This document shows positions 44,472-53,851 of a stretch of DNA of 64,000 nt, one piece after another. The stretch is from Halalkalibacter alkaliphilus (GTDB lineage Bacteria > Bacillota > Bacilli > Bacillales > Bacillaceae_D). Position numbers and translations under genes: made by a program. The notes below the pieces were generated by a model that did no database searches, was not told where the DNA came from, and saw only the letters and a program-made list of their open reading frames with translations. The stretch covers positions 62,001 through 126,000 of the forward strand of contig NZ_JAKRYL010000013.1 of the NCBI RefSeq assembly GCF_023555415.1, read 5' to 3'. Numbering within the stretch: position 1 is the stretch's first letter; every line of letters begins with the position of its first letter.

Positions 44472-47400
44472 ATGAAATTTAATGATGCTCAATTACAGGC
44501 GATAACGAGTGAGAAAGCATTAATCTTAGTTTCAGCTGGAGCAGGTTCAGGGAAAACTCGCGTATTAACAGAACGGTTTATTCATTTATGTGAACTTCGT
44601 TTAAAGCACCCTGACCATCCTGTTGGGGCTACTGTTGATGAGCTCGCTGCGATTACATTTACAGAAAAGGCAGCTAGAGAAATGAAGGACCGAATTCGAA
44701 AAAGATTGGCAGAAAAAGAAAGGGAAGCAAAAGAGGAGCTTGAGCAGTTATTTTGGATCGAACAAAAGGAAGCAATGGAGCGTGCCAATATATCCACTTT
44801 CCATAGCTTTTGTCAACGGTTGCTTTCTCAACATGCGATGGCAGCAGATTTAGTTCCGCAAAGTCGTGTTATTGATGATGTAGAAGCACGTAGACGTAAA
44901 CGGCTGATTATGACAAAGCTTTTGGAAGAGCGAGCATTTCATGAAACGGCATGGCCTTTTCTTCGAATTATGAGTAAGAACCAATTGTTTGAATTAATTG
45001 AGCAAGTACACAATGACATTCGAGAATTTGTTGTAGGAGAAGAAGCTGTCGCCTCCTTAAAGGTGGAAAAAATGCTTGAAGCGCAAAGGAAAGCAAAGCT
45101 ACAAGAACAAGTCAGCTTAGTTCAAGAGTTTCACATAAATGCTATAAACTGTATTCGTGATTTTCCGCCACCGGACGACCTTACGAAAGCTCAAAGAGGT
45201 CATGTAGAGAAGGTTACTGCTGGTTTTGAAACTCTACCTAATCCAAATAATCCAAATGCGTATGTGGAGGCAATAAGTGAAATTATGCCTTCAAGATCAG
45301 ATAAGCGCTGGAATGAAAAAGCTCCAGCACTTTTTGAGCTCCATACAAAGCACTGGAAGCCATTAAAAGATTGTTGGAGTGAAATAGGTGGAGAAGCAGC
45401 TACTAGTGAAGAGACAAAGGTATTATTAGAGAAATTTATCATTCTTCTAAAAGAGTTTTCAATTCGATATGACCATGAAAAGAAAATGGCAGGAGTTCTT
45501 GATTTTTCTGATTTGCAGCAAAAAGCAGTAGCACTACTTGAAAATAAGTCTATTAAAGAAGCTTGTCAGAAACAATTTCGCCATATTATGGTCGATGAAT
45601 TTCAGGATACAAATAAACTGCAGCTTGAAATGTTAGAGCGAATTGACCCGCAGTTTCAATTTATTGTAGGAGATCAGAAGCAATCGATATACCGGTTCCG
45701 GGGAGCAGATGTTTCTTTAATGAATGCACGAGAGGAACTTGCTGAGACAAGAAATGATGGAGAAGTCATTCTAATGAATGAAAATTATCGGACGACGGCT
45801 CCAGTTATTGAAGCTGTAAATGAACTTTTCTCTAGTGCGATGGTGCAGGAACGGAAGAAACCGTATGAAACGGTCTATGCTCCACTTCAAGCTAATCGTT
45901 CTGGTCAATTTGAAGAGGAAAAAAGGGTGGAGCTCATTACTCTAGGAGAGATTGAAGAACAAGATTTATCGCCCTATGACGTGTTAGCCAATCGAATTGT
46001 TGAGATGGTTGAAACGAAGGCGCCTTCTGTTTATAGTGGTGAAAAATGGACAGAGCCTCGTTTTGGAGATATAGCTATCTTAATTCCGGCCCGCTCTCAC
46101 CTTCTTTCTTTAGAGAGATCTCTCATAAATAAAGGAATACCTTATGTCGTAAGTGGTGGTGTAGGATTCTATGAAAGGCAAGAGGTTCTAGATTACATAA
46201 CGCTGTTAAGGTGGTTAAATCGTCCTTTTGAAGAGTTGCACTTATTAGCTGTGCTGAGAAGTCCGATGTGTGGTCTTACTGTCAATGATTTCTTGCTACT
46301 AAAACAACAAGTAGAAGAAACAGAGCCGCTATATCAGCTAATTTATGATGAATCTCACCCTGCATATGGACAATTACCTGAAACGATTCAAGCAGCATGT
46401 AAAGTTGTCCGAAAATGGCTGTATCGGTGGACCCCTTTTCGAACTGAACAGTCGTTAGATCATACATTAAGCTCAATCTTTATAGAGACAGGCTTGCATA
46501 CTACACTTATGCTTCAAGCGAATGGTTTACAAAAAGTACGAAATGTAGAGAAGCTTATTCAAACGATTTTAGAAAGCCAAAAAAGCGATCTAGAAACGAT
46601 CTTAGTGGAGTTAGACGAGCGTATTATTTTAAGTGAAAAAGAAGGAGAATCGGAAGTCGAACGTGTAGATGGGGATCTTGTGCAAATTATGACAGTACAT
46701 GCTTCTAAAGGATTAGAGTTTCCTATTGTTTGTTTACCTCAGTTAGAGAGATCTGTTCAAGGTGATAAAGGAAGCATACGTTTCCATCCTGAACTAGGTA
46801 TCGTCATGAATCTTGAAGAAGAAGCAACAGAGCTTGAAGGCGAAAAAACAGTGTACCAAACGCCAGGCTTTTCTGTTGTAAAGGATCAAGCGAACTTAGA
46901 AGCAAGAGAAGAGGCAAAGCGGTTGTTTTATGTAGCGATGACTCGAGCACGTGACTACCTATATATGATGGGAGAAGAATCTAATACATCTTATACATGG
47001 CTTTCATTAACGGAAACTGCTTTAGAAGAGACAAGTCTATCTGAGAAGGTCACTCAAATAGATGAATGTAAGGAGCAGGCACAGATATTAAGAAAGTCAG
47101 AATCTTATTCGATTCCAAAGGTGATAGAGGCTCCGAGTATACCGCTCACGTTATCTGTATCGGAAGTGATGCTTTTTATAAAAGATCCCGTTGCTTATTT
47201 TTATCGCTATGTCGTTGGTCTTCCGGATACAACAATAGGCGATCAAAGTGAAATGGTCACAGAAGAAACCTCTTCGGTTCCTATCGACTCGTCCAAACTT
47301 GGAACACTTGTTCATCGAGCATGTGAATTACGAGATAATGGATTAACGAACGAAGCAGCGATTAGAGAAGCTGTTCGTGAAGAAGAAGAGCAATGGACCA

Positions 47401-47852
47401 ACATGTCTATGTATGAGCACGAAATGAATATACTCATGAATAGTTATACTGATGAAGTTAAACAGGGCCTTGGAGAGACTATAGAAACAGAATGGCCGTT
47501 TGTTACTTCGATTGAAGGTGTAGATATTATCGGAGAAATTGATAAAGTGACGAGAAGGAATAGTGGATATCATATTATTGATTTTAAAACAAATAAGATC
47601 TTTCAATCAGGAAGTGAATTAGTAGATCTCTACTGGTCACAGCTTTATTTATATAAATTAGCTTACGAGCAAGAATCAGGTCAATCGATTGAGACGATGT
47701 CTTTATTCGTCTTTCGAGACAAAGAAAAACCTCTCCACACGATTAGAAAGAACGTAGAGGAAGAAGAGGCAGTACGAAAAGCAATACGAGCGATACGTAC
47801 ACTTCGTACAAAACAAGCGAAAAAAACAGAGTATGAGGCGTTTACTCTATAG
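44472..47852 (+). CDS. AddA-like UvrD helicase with C-terminal nuclease
   Basis: 1126 residues. SF1A helicase motifs: Walker A SAGAGSGKT (21-29), motif II MVDEFQDTN, motif III-IV GDQKQSIYRFRGAD, motif V TVHASKGLEFPIV, and motif VI YVAMTRARDYLY. The C-terminal PD-(D/E)XK domain has VDIIGEIDKV..HIIDFKTNK. Length and domain order are as AddA/RecB. ATG 44472 follows AGAGAGGGGG. Functions with the preceding AddB-like protein. Confidence 0.9.
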   Translation: MKFNDAQLQAITSEKALILVSAGAGSGKTRVLTERFIHLCELRLKHPDHPVGATVDELAAITFTEKAAREMKDRIRKRLAEKEREAKEELEQLFWIEQKEAMERANISTFHSFCQRLLSQHAMAADLVPQSRVIDDVEARRRKRLIMTKLLEERAFHETAWPFLRIMSKNQLFELIEQVHNDIREFVVGEEAVASLKVEKMLEAQRKAKLQEQVSLVQEFHINAINCIRDFPPPDDLTKAQRGHVEKVTAGFETLPNPNNPNAYVEAISEIMPSRSDKRWNEKAPALFELHTKHWKPLKDCWSEIGGEAATSEETKVLLEKFIILLKEFSIRYDHEKKMAGVLDFSDLQQKAVALLENKSIKEACQKQFRHIMVDEFQDTNKLQLEMLERIDPQFQFIVGDQKQSIYRFRGADVSLMNAREELAETRNDGEVILMNENYRTTAPVIEAVNELFSSAMVQERKKPYETVYAPLQANRSGQFEEEKRVELITLGEIEEQDLSPYDVLANRIVEMVETKAPSVYSGEKWTEPRFGDIAILIPARSHLLSLERSLINKGIPYVVSGGVGFYERQEVLDYITLLRWLNRPFEELHLLAVLRSPMCGLTVNDFLLLKQQVEETEPLYQLIYDESHPAYGQLPETIQAACKVVRKWLYRWTPFRTEQSLDHTLSSIFIETGLHTTLMLQANGLQKVRNVEKLIQTILESQKSDLETILVELDERIILSEKEGESEVERVDGDLVQIMTVHASKGLEFPIVCLPQLERSVQGDKGSIRFHPELGIVMNLEEEATELEGEKTVYQTPGFSVVKDQANLEAREEAKRLFYVAMTRARDYLYMMGEESNTSYTWLSLTETALEETSLSEKVTQIDECKEQAQILRKSESYSIPKVIEAPSIPLTLSVSEVMLFIKDPVAYFYRYVVGLPDTTIGDQSEMVTEETSSVPIDSSKLGTLVHRACELRDNGLTNEAAIREAVREEEEQWTNMSMYEHEMNILMNSYTDEVKQGLGETIETEWPFVTSIEGVDIIGEIDKVTRRNSGYHIIDFKTNKIFQSGSELVDLYWSQLYLYKLAYEQESGQSIETMSLFVFRDKEKPLHTIRKNVEEEEAVRKAIRAIRTLRTKQAKKTEYEAFTL

Positions 47853-47861
47853 AAAAAAGAA

Positions 47862-47896
47862 GGGTGACTCAAGAGGTATGACCTTTTGAGTCACCC
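47862..47896 (+). terminator. Hairpin terminator after the AddA-like gene
   Basis: GGGTGACTCAAGAGGT pairs with ACCTTTTGAGTCACCC (one G-U), loop ATG. Confidence 0.8.
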
Positions 47897-48094
47897 CTTC
47901 CTTATTGATGAAAATGTATAACAATATATGTATTTTATTAAGGATATAACCGCAAGAGAATGGTAAAAGAATAGAAAATATAAGACAATAAAACTATTTC
48001 TTATTTCCTATATTTATAGATTATTCTATAATGAAATTATGATATGATGAAAAAAAAGCTCAAAATAAGTCGAAGGTATATAGAGGTGAATGGC

Positions 48095-50119
48095 TTGATA
48101 AATGCAGAATATTTAGATGTTTTTCTTGATGAGAGTCAAGAGCATCTACAAGCGATAAATGATAATCTTCTACGGCTTGAACAAGACCCAAATGATTTAT
48201 CGATTGTCGGAGAAGTATTCAGGTCAGCCCACACACTTAAAGGAATGGCTGCAACTATGGGGTTCGAGGATTTGGCTCATTTGACGCATAAAATGGAAAA
48301 TATTCTAGATCTCATACGGAATGAAAAGCTTGAAGCCGCGTCTACTGTTTTAGATGTAGTATTTATGGCAGTAGATGATCTCGAAGCAATGGTAACCGAT
48401 ATTGCTAGTGGGGGAGACGGTAAGCGGGATGTGAAAGAAGTTGTATCACAGCTTGAGCGAATTGAGAAAGGGGAAGCCCTTCAAATATCGGAAAGCGATA
48501 TCGTTTTAACGAAAGACGATCAGAACGACACTACTAATCTAGTAGAAGAATATGATGAATTTGAGTCGACAGTTCTTGAGGAATCAATGGAACAAGGCTA
48601 TACTACATACCAAATTAAAGTAACAATAGACGAAAATGCTATGTTAAAAGCTGCTCGTGTATTTATGGTATTTGATGTGCTGGAACAAGTTGGAGAAGTG
48701 ATTAAATCAACTCCTTCAGCTGAAGATCTAGAGGCAGAAAATTTCAATGAATATTTTTTGGTTACATTAATTTCCAAAATGGATGGCGATGAAATTAAAC
48801 AGCGGATCTTAAAAGTTTCTGAGATAACGAATGTCTTTGTTCAACCATTTAATGTAAAGACATTATTACCTGCACAGAAGGTTGATAAATCCATTTCAGA
48901 ACTCAAAGTTGAAGCAGATGAACCTAAAAAGGTCCAAGAAGTGGAGAAACCAAAAACTGTTCAAACAGAGGTAAATAAAACGATACGAGTAAATATTGAG
49001 CGTTTAGATGTATTAATGAATTTGTTTGAAGAACTTGTGATTGATCGTGGCAGGCTTGAACAGATTGCGAGTGAGCTTCAAAATACCGAATTAAATGAAA
49101 CGGTAGAAAGAATGTCGCGAATTTCTGGTGACCTTCAAGAAATTATTCTAAATATGAGAATGATGCCAGTAGAACAAGTCTTTAATCGCTTCCCTCGTAT
49201 GGTACGTAACTTATCAAAAGATTTACATAAAAAAGTAAAGCTGGAGATTCTCGGTGCAGAAACAGAACTTGATCGAACCATAATTGATGAGATTGGTGAT
49301 CCTCTCGTTCACTTATTGAGAAATTCAATTGACCATGGAATTGAAACACCTGATAAACGTGTTGCTGCTGGTAAGTCAGAAGAAGGGAAAGTTACTTTAA
49401 AGGCATATCATAGCGGGAACAATGTTTTTATTGAGATTGAAGATGACGGAGCAGGAATTGACCGGGATAAAGTTTTGACAAAGGCTTTAACTAATGGAGT
49501 TGTAACTGAAGAAGAAGCAGCGAAATTAACAGACCAACAAGTCTATGGGTTGCTCTTTGCTTCTGGATTCTCGACTGCTGAGAAAGTAACTGATGTCTCA
49601 GGACGTGGAGTAGGTCTTGATGTCGTTCGCAATACGTTCGAATCATTAGGAGGGGTTGTAACAGTAAACTCTGAGCTAGGACGAGGATCTGTCTTTTCAA
49701 TCCAATTGCCGCTAACATTATCGATTATTGATGTCATGCTTATTGAAGTGAAAGATGAAACATATGCAATCCCACTAACATCAATTGTAGAAACAGCAAT
49801 TGTGAACAAAAGTGACGTATATAGTGTTCACAATCAAAAAGTGATCGACTTTAGAGGGAAAGTAGTTCCACTTATTTTCTTAAAAGATATCTTTGAAGTT
49901 CCAGGTGAACATAGACAGGAAGAGTTTTACTCCTTAGTTATTGTCAACAAAGGTGATAAGATAGCAGGTCTAGTTGTTGATTCCTTAATTGGTCAGCATG
50001 ACATTGTCCTTAAATCACTAGGAAATTACTTAAAAGAAGTCTTTGCAATTTCAGGTGCAACGATATTAGGGAATGGTCAAGTTGCTCTAATCGTTGATAC
50101 AAATGCATTGATTAAGTAA
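48095..50119 (+). CDS. cheA: Chemotaxis histidine kinase CheA
   Basis: 674 residues. HPt domain with phosphorylated H46 in RSAHTLKGMAATMGF, a CheY-binding P2 (about 150-290), dimerisation helices, an HATPase domain (N box LLRNSIDHGIE, G1 DDGAGID, G2 GRGVGLDVV) and a C-terminal CheW-like domain. The frame opens at 48044, but AGAGGTG places the start at TTG 48095, giving the normal N-terminus MINAEYLDVF. It heads a cheA-cheW-cheY group with no cheB, cheC or cheD. Confidence 0.96.
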   Translation: MINAEYLDVFLDESQEHLQAINDNLLRLEQDPNDLSIVGEVFRSAHTLKGMAATMGFEDLAHLTHKMENILDLIRNEKLEAASTVLDVVFMAVDDLEAMVTDIASGGDGKRDVKEVVSQLERIEKGEALQISESDIVLTKDDQNDTTNLVEEYDEFESTVLEESMEQGYTTYQIKVTIDENAMLKAARVFMVFDVLEQVGEVIKSTPSAEDLEAENFNEYFLVTLISKMDGDEIKQRILKVSEITNVFVQPFNVKTLLPAQKVDKSISELKVEADEPKKVQEVEKPKTVQTEVNKTIRVNIERLDVLMNLFEELVIDRGRLEQIASELQNTELNETVERMSRISGDLQEIILNMRMMPVEQVFNRFPRMVRNLSKDLHKKVKLEILGAETELDRTIIDEIGDPLVHLLRNSIDHGIETPDKRVAAGKSEEGKVTLKAYHSGNNVFIEIEDDGAGIDRDKVLTKALTNGVVTEEEAAKLTDQQVYGLLFASGFSTAEKVTDVSGRGVGLDVVRNTFESLGGVVTVNSELGRGSVFSIQLPLTLSIIDVMLIEVKDETYAIPLTSIVETAIVNKSDVYSVHNQKVIDFRGKVVPLIFLKDIFEVPGEHRQEEFYSLVIVNKGDKIAGLVVDSLIGQHDIVLKSLGNYLKEVFAISGATILGNGQVALIVDTNALIK

Positions 50120-50142
50120 CTTAATGAGGGGAGGTAGCGAAT

Positions 50143-50580
50143 TTGTCCAATGATCCGATTACAGAAGAGTTAAAGGTTATTGTCTTTCAAATAAAAGATG
50201 AAGAATATGCATTAGAAGTGGACTATATCCAATCAATTGAACGGATGCAGCCCGTAACAAGGATCCCAAGTACGTCCCCATTTGTTACAGGTGTTATGAA
50301 TTTAAGGGGAGTAATTACGCCAATTATTAATTTACGTAAGCGTTTTGGAATTGAAGAAAAAGAGTTAGACGAAGCAACTAGAATTCTTGTTATATCAAAG
50401 GACCAGCTTGAATTAGGTTTGATTGTTGACGGTGCAAATGATGTCATTGATATACCGATTGAAAAGATTGAACCGTCACCAGAAGTAATAGGCGGGATGG
50501 AAACGGACTATATACGTGGTGTTGTAAAATTAGATAAACGCCTCTTTACTCTGCTTAATTTAGATAAAATAGTTCAGTAA
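50143..50580 (+). CDS. cheW: Chemotaxis coupling protein CheW
   Basis: 145 residues, CheW fold (FQIKDEEYALEVDYIQSIER; TGVMNLRGVITPIINLRKRFG; RGVVKLDKRLFTLLNLDKI). It bridges receptors and CheA. TTG start eight bases after GGGGAGG; 23 bases after cheA. Confidence 0.96.
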   Translation: MSNDPITEELKVIVFQIKDEEYALEVDYIQSIERMQPVTRIPSTSPFVTGVMNLRGVITPIINLRKRFGIEEKELDEATRILVISKDQLELGLIVDGANDVIDIPIEKIEPSPEVIGGMETDYIRGVVKLDKRLFTLLNLDKIVQ

Positions 50581-50638
50581 ACTTACCATACGTATCCTAC
50601 AATAAATAACTAGTAAAAAAATTAGATGAGGTGATTAT

Positions 50639-50998
50639 ATGGCATCTATACTTATCGTTGATGATGCAGCATTTATGAGAATGATGATAAAAGACATTCT
50701 TTCAAAAAACGGATTTGAAATAGCTGGTGAAGCGGCAAATGGAGCAGAAGCAGTAGAGAAATTTAAAGAGTTAAGTCCAGATTTAGTAACAATGGATATC
50801 ACAATGCCAGAAATGGATGGAATCCAAGCGTTAAAAAATATTAAACAAATTGATAGTGGAGCCAAAGTGATTATGTGTTCTGCAATGGGGCAGCAGTCCA
50901 TGGTTATTGATGCAATTCAATCGGGAGCAAAAGATTTTATCGTGAAGCCGTTTCAAGCAGATCGTGTTCTTGAAGCAATTAAAAAAGTATTAGGTTAA
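50639..50998 (+). CDS. cheY: Chemotaxis response regulator CheY
   Basis: 119 residues, single receiver domain. Acidic pocket DD at 8-9, phospho-acceptor D53 in LVTMDITMPEMDG, Lys in FIVKPFQ. Very close to B. subtilis CheY, which binds FliM/FliY. GATGAGGTGAT ribosome site. In B. subtilis cheY lies in the fla/che operon; here it follows cheA-cheW. Confidence 0.95.
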   Translation: MASILIVDDAAFMRMMIKDILSKNGFEIAGEAANGAEAVEKFKELSPDLVTMDITMPEMDGIQALKNIKQIDSGAKVIMCSAMGQQSMVIDAIQSGAKDFIVKPFQADRVLEAIKKVLG

Positions 50999-51005
50999 TA
51001 GAGCA

Positions 51006-51044
51006 ACCCTGAATTACCGTAATATAGGTAATTCAGGTTTTTTT
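51006..51044 (+). terminator. Intrinsic terminator of cheAWY
   Basis: Perfect 11-bp stem CCTGAATTACC / GGTAATTCAGG then T7. Confidence 0.93.
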
Positions 51045-51202
51045 ATAAATAAGGATTAAATTAGTCAACAGAAGGAAACCTATATAATTGATTTAGTATA
51101 TAATAAAATATTCAGCGGTATAACATATAATATTTCTGTTAGATCATGAAAGAGTTATATAATTTTATCTGTTTATCTTTTGGTGGAATGGGAGAGAAAA
51201 AG

Positions 51203-51862
51203 ATGATAAAGAAGCAATTTGCGGTTATCGGTTTAGGTCGGTTTGGGAGCAGTGTATGTAAAGAACTTTATAAGCTTGGTCATCAAGTGTTAGCGATTGA
51301 TTCAAAGGAAGAAAAAGTAAATGATATGACAAGACATTCAACACATAGTGCCATTGCAAATGGAACAGATGAAAAGGCATTACAATCATTAGGTATTCGT
51401 AATTTCGATTATGTCATTGTTGCTATTGGTGATGATATTCAGTCAAGTATTTTATGTACGTTATTATTAAAAGAATTTGGTGTGGCCAATGTGTGGGTAA
51501 AAGCGCAGAACTATTATCATGAACGAGTACTTGAAAAAATCGGTGCAGACCGGATTGTCCATCCAGAACAAGATATGGGAATAAGAATTGCACAACATCT
51601 TACATCAGAAAAAATTGTTGATTACATTGAATTATCTGCAGATTATAGCATAGTGGAGCTAATCGCAACGGATAAAGTAGCCAATAAATCGCTCATTGAT
51701 TTAGATGTACGAGCAAAGTATGGGTGTACGATTCTTGGGATCAAGCGAGGAGAGGATATTAATATTGCACCGACGCCAACAGATCAAATTGAGAAAGGGG
51801 ATATTTTAATTGTTATTGGACATAAGAATGACTTAAAACGTTTTGAAGACGAGGGAATGTAA
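51203..51862 (+). CDS. ktrA: RCK potassium-channel regulatory subunit KtrA/KtrC
   Basis: 219 residues. Rossmann RCK_N with GLGRFG (10-15) for nucleotide binding, and an RCK_C domain (about 140-219) that in B. subtilis KtrA/KtrC binds c-di-AMP. It gates a KtrB/KtrD membrane channel, which is absent here. GGGAGAG places the ATG at 51203; the longer frame from 51146 lacks a ribosome site. No c-di-AMP riboswitch was seen upstream. Confidence 0.9.
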   Translation: MIKKQFAVIGLGRFGSSVCKELYKLGHQVLAIDSKEEKVNDMTRHSTHSAIANGTDEKALQSLGIRNFDYVIVAIGDDIQSSILCTLLLKEFGVANVWVKAQNYYHERVLEKIGADRIVHPEQDMGIRIAQHLTSEKIVDYIELSADYSIVELIATDKVANKSLIDLDVRAKYGCTILGIKRGEDINIAPTPTDQIEKGDILIVIGHKNDLKRFEDEGM

Positions 51863-51886
51863 AGACGCGATAAGGAGGGAGTCAAA

Positions 51887-52378
51887 ATGGATGTAAGGAT
51901 GGCTGACTTGCCTGGAATTGGGAAGAAGATGTCAATTGTCACAGCTCAAGGGAGCATGATTGTTCTTGTCATTCATCATACAGGAAAAAGGGAGCTCTAT
52001 TTCTTTCAAGATGCAGATGATGATGAGGCGGATTTCTCAATCGATTTAACAGCAGACGAAACGAGGGAACTCGGGGCTCAATTATTAGGTGCGGTATTTC
52101 AGCCGGTATCAAATGATAAAATGAAACTGTTCCGTAGCCAAATTGTTACCGAATGGGTTGAAATTAAAAAAGGTGCCCCAGTTGCAGGCAAAACGATTAA
52201 GGATTTAGAAATTCGGAAGCGAACAGGAGTCTCAATCGTTGGTATTTTTCGTAGTAGTGAGGTGATTGCCAGTCCTGAAGCAGACCAACGATTAGAAATA
52301 GGAGATACCATTATGGCAATTGGGAAAAGTGACCAAATTGCTCAATTTGAAAGGTTATGTGAAGGAGAGGCGGTGTAG
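51887..52378 (+). CDS. amhM: Antiporter regulatory subunit AmhM/KhtT
   Basis: 163 residues. An N-terminal domain (MADLPGIGKKMSI) and a C-terminal RCK_C/TrkA_C domain (about 80-160, TIKDLEIRKRTGVSIVGI). Same layout as KhtT of B. subtilis and AmhM of B. pseudofirmus, which regulate the adjacent CPA2 antiporter. Ribosome site AAGGAGGGAG. Five bases before amhT. Confidence 0.88.
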   Translation: MDVRMADLPGIGKKMSIVTAQGSMIVLVIHHTGKRELYFFQDADDDEADFSIDLTADETRELGAQLLGAVFQPVSNDKMKLFRSQIVTEWVEIKKGAPVAGKTIKDLEIRKRTGVSIVGIFRSSEVIASPEADQRLEIGDTIMAIGKSDQIAQFERLCEGEAV

Positions 52379-52383
52379 TCTCA

Positions 52384-53553
52384 GTGGGAATACCCGAAAT
52401 GCTTGGAGCAGGGCTTGTTCTCTTACTACTCTTTATCACTGGGTTCTTTGGCTCAAGGTATAAAATACCTGAAGTAATTATTTATATATTACTAGGAATT
52501 GCTCTAGGTGGGCTTTTAATAGATTCACATTTGTTACATTTTGTAGGGGAAGTTGGAATAGTTTTATTGTTTTTTATGCTAGGCATGGAATTTCCAATAA
52601 AGCAACTTACTCAGGTGGCAAAAAAGGTGACTCCAGCAGGTACACTAGATGTGGTTTTGTGTTTAGGTGTGACAACAGGTATTTGTTTGCTATTTGGCTT
52701 AGATTTCATTACCTCTTTGATAGTTGGTGGTGTCCTTTATGCAACCAGTTCATCAATAACCGCCAAACTATTAGAAAGCTCAAAGAGAATGGCTAACCCT
52801 GAGTCTGAGTTTATTTTAGGTCTATTAATCTTTGAAGATTTAGTAGCACCTGTTCTCGTTGCAATATTAGTCGGTTTGACATCTGGTAATGAATTAACAC
52901 TTGGGTCGTTGACGGTACTCATGGGAAAAGTCTTTCTTCTAACATTAGGGGCTATATTAATTGGTCGTTTTCTATTTAGTAAGCTTGGACCATTTTTTGA
53001 TAAACACATGACAAGAGATGTATTTATTCTGTTTGTTATAGGATTAGCCCTTTTTTATGGGGGGCTTGCGCTATACTTAGATCTGTCTGAAGTGTTAGGA
53101 GCCTTTTTAGCAGGGATAATCATTGCTGAAGTCCGAAGAACGCATCAATTGGAGGGAATGATTATTCCAATCCGAGACCTGACACTTCCTTTGTTCTTCC
53201 TATACTTTGGTACAACGATTACCTTTGATGAAGGAATTCCTATGGTTGGATTGCTTTTCCTTTTGTTTATATGGTCAATTCTAGCGAAAATCATAATAGG
53301 GATTTATGGAGGAAGATGGTATGGGTTATCAAAAAGGGTAGCATTACGTGCCGGTTTCTCACTCACTCAACGAGGAGAGTTTTCGATTATTATTGCAGCA
53401 TTAGCTACAGGACCCATTAAAGCATTTAGTAGTGTATTTATTTTATCATCAGCTATTTTTGGAATTCTTTTATTTCAATTAGCTCCTAAGATTGCCAAGA
53501 AAATATATGGCACAAACCAACCTAAAGAAAAAGTAAGAGTGCCTGGAATGTAA
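52384..53553 (+). CDS. amhT: CPA2 monovalent cation/proton antiporter AmhT/KhtU
   Basis: 389 residues, 11-12 helices, CPA2 fold, with LLFFMLGMEFPIKQL and LIFEDLVAPVLVAIL (conserved Asp of the ion site). Close in size and layout to AmhT, a K+/NH4+ efflux antiporter of alkaliphilic B. pseudofirmus, and to KhtU. It exports K+ or NH4+ under the control of AmhM. GTG start is the best fit but its ribosome site is weak. Confidence 0.87.
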   Translation: MGIPEMLGAGLVLLLLFITGFFGSRYKIPEVIIYILLGIALGGLLIDSHLLHFVGEVGIVLLFFMLGMEFPIKQLTQVAKKVTPAGTLDVVLCLGVTTGICLLFGLDFITSLIVGGVLYATSSSITAKLLESSKRMANPESEFILGLLIFEDLVAPVLVAILVGLTSGNELTLGSLTVLMGKVFLLTLGAILIGRFLFSKLGPFFDKHMTRDVFILFVIGLALFYGGLALYLDLSEVLGAFLAGIIIAEVRRTHQLEGMIIPIRDLTLPLFFLYFGTTITFDEGIPMVGLLFLLFIWSILAKIIIGIYGGRWYGLSKRVALRAGFSLTQRGEFSIIIAALATGPIKAFSSVFILSSAIFGILLFQLAPKIAKKIYGTNQPKEKVRVPGM

Positions 53554-53559
53554 AAAAGT

Positions 53560-53610
53560 GAGGTCACTGGAAAATGGTTCAAAAAGAACACTTTTTCTGT
53601 GGCCTTTTTA
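53560..53610 (+). terminator. Hairpin terminator after amhT
   Basis: AGGTCACTGGAAAA against TTTTTCTGTGGCCT (imperfect) followed by T5. The remaining 240 bases before fhuF hold nothing recognisable. Confidence 0.75.
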
Positions 53611-53851
53611 CTTTGAGGCAGGCTTTCTCTAAAAAGAGAGGAAGTGCGTTCTCAAACTACTTTAGAAACCAATGATATATCGCGATTACATCATAGTTTC
53701 AAAAAGTGTATGTGCACCTTCCTCTAATTGTTCTGTTGCATGCAACCATATTATAGTATAGGCATAAGAGAGTAAATGTGTGCGCATTCATAAAGTAATT
53801 TGTTACAATCAACGTAAATATTATAAATTCCTTAAGGACGGAGATTGAATA

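Noticed and set aside
51045-51202. c-di-AMP (ydaO-type) riboswitch upstream of ktrA
   Set aside because: The region is short, AT-rich and shows none of the conserved blocks.
53686-53787. 33-codon minus-strand frame upstream of fhuF
   Set aside because: Plausible C-terminal composition but no ribosome site and no conserved context.
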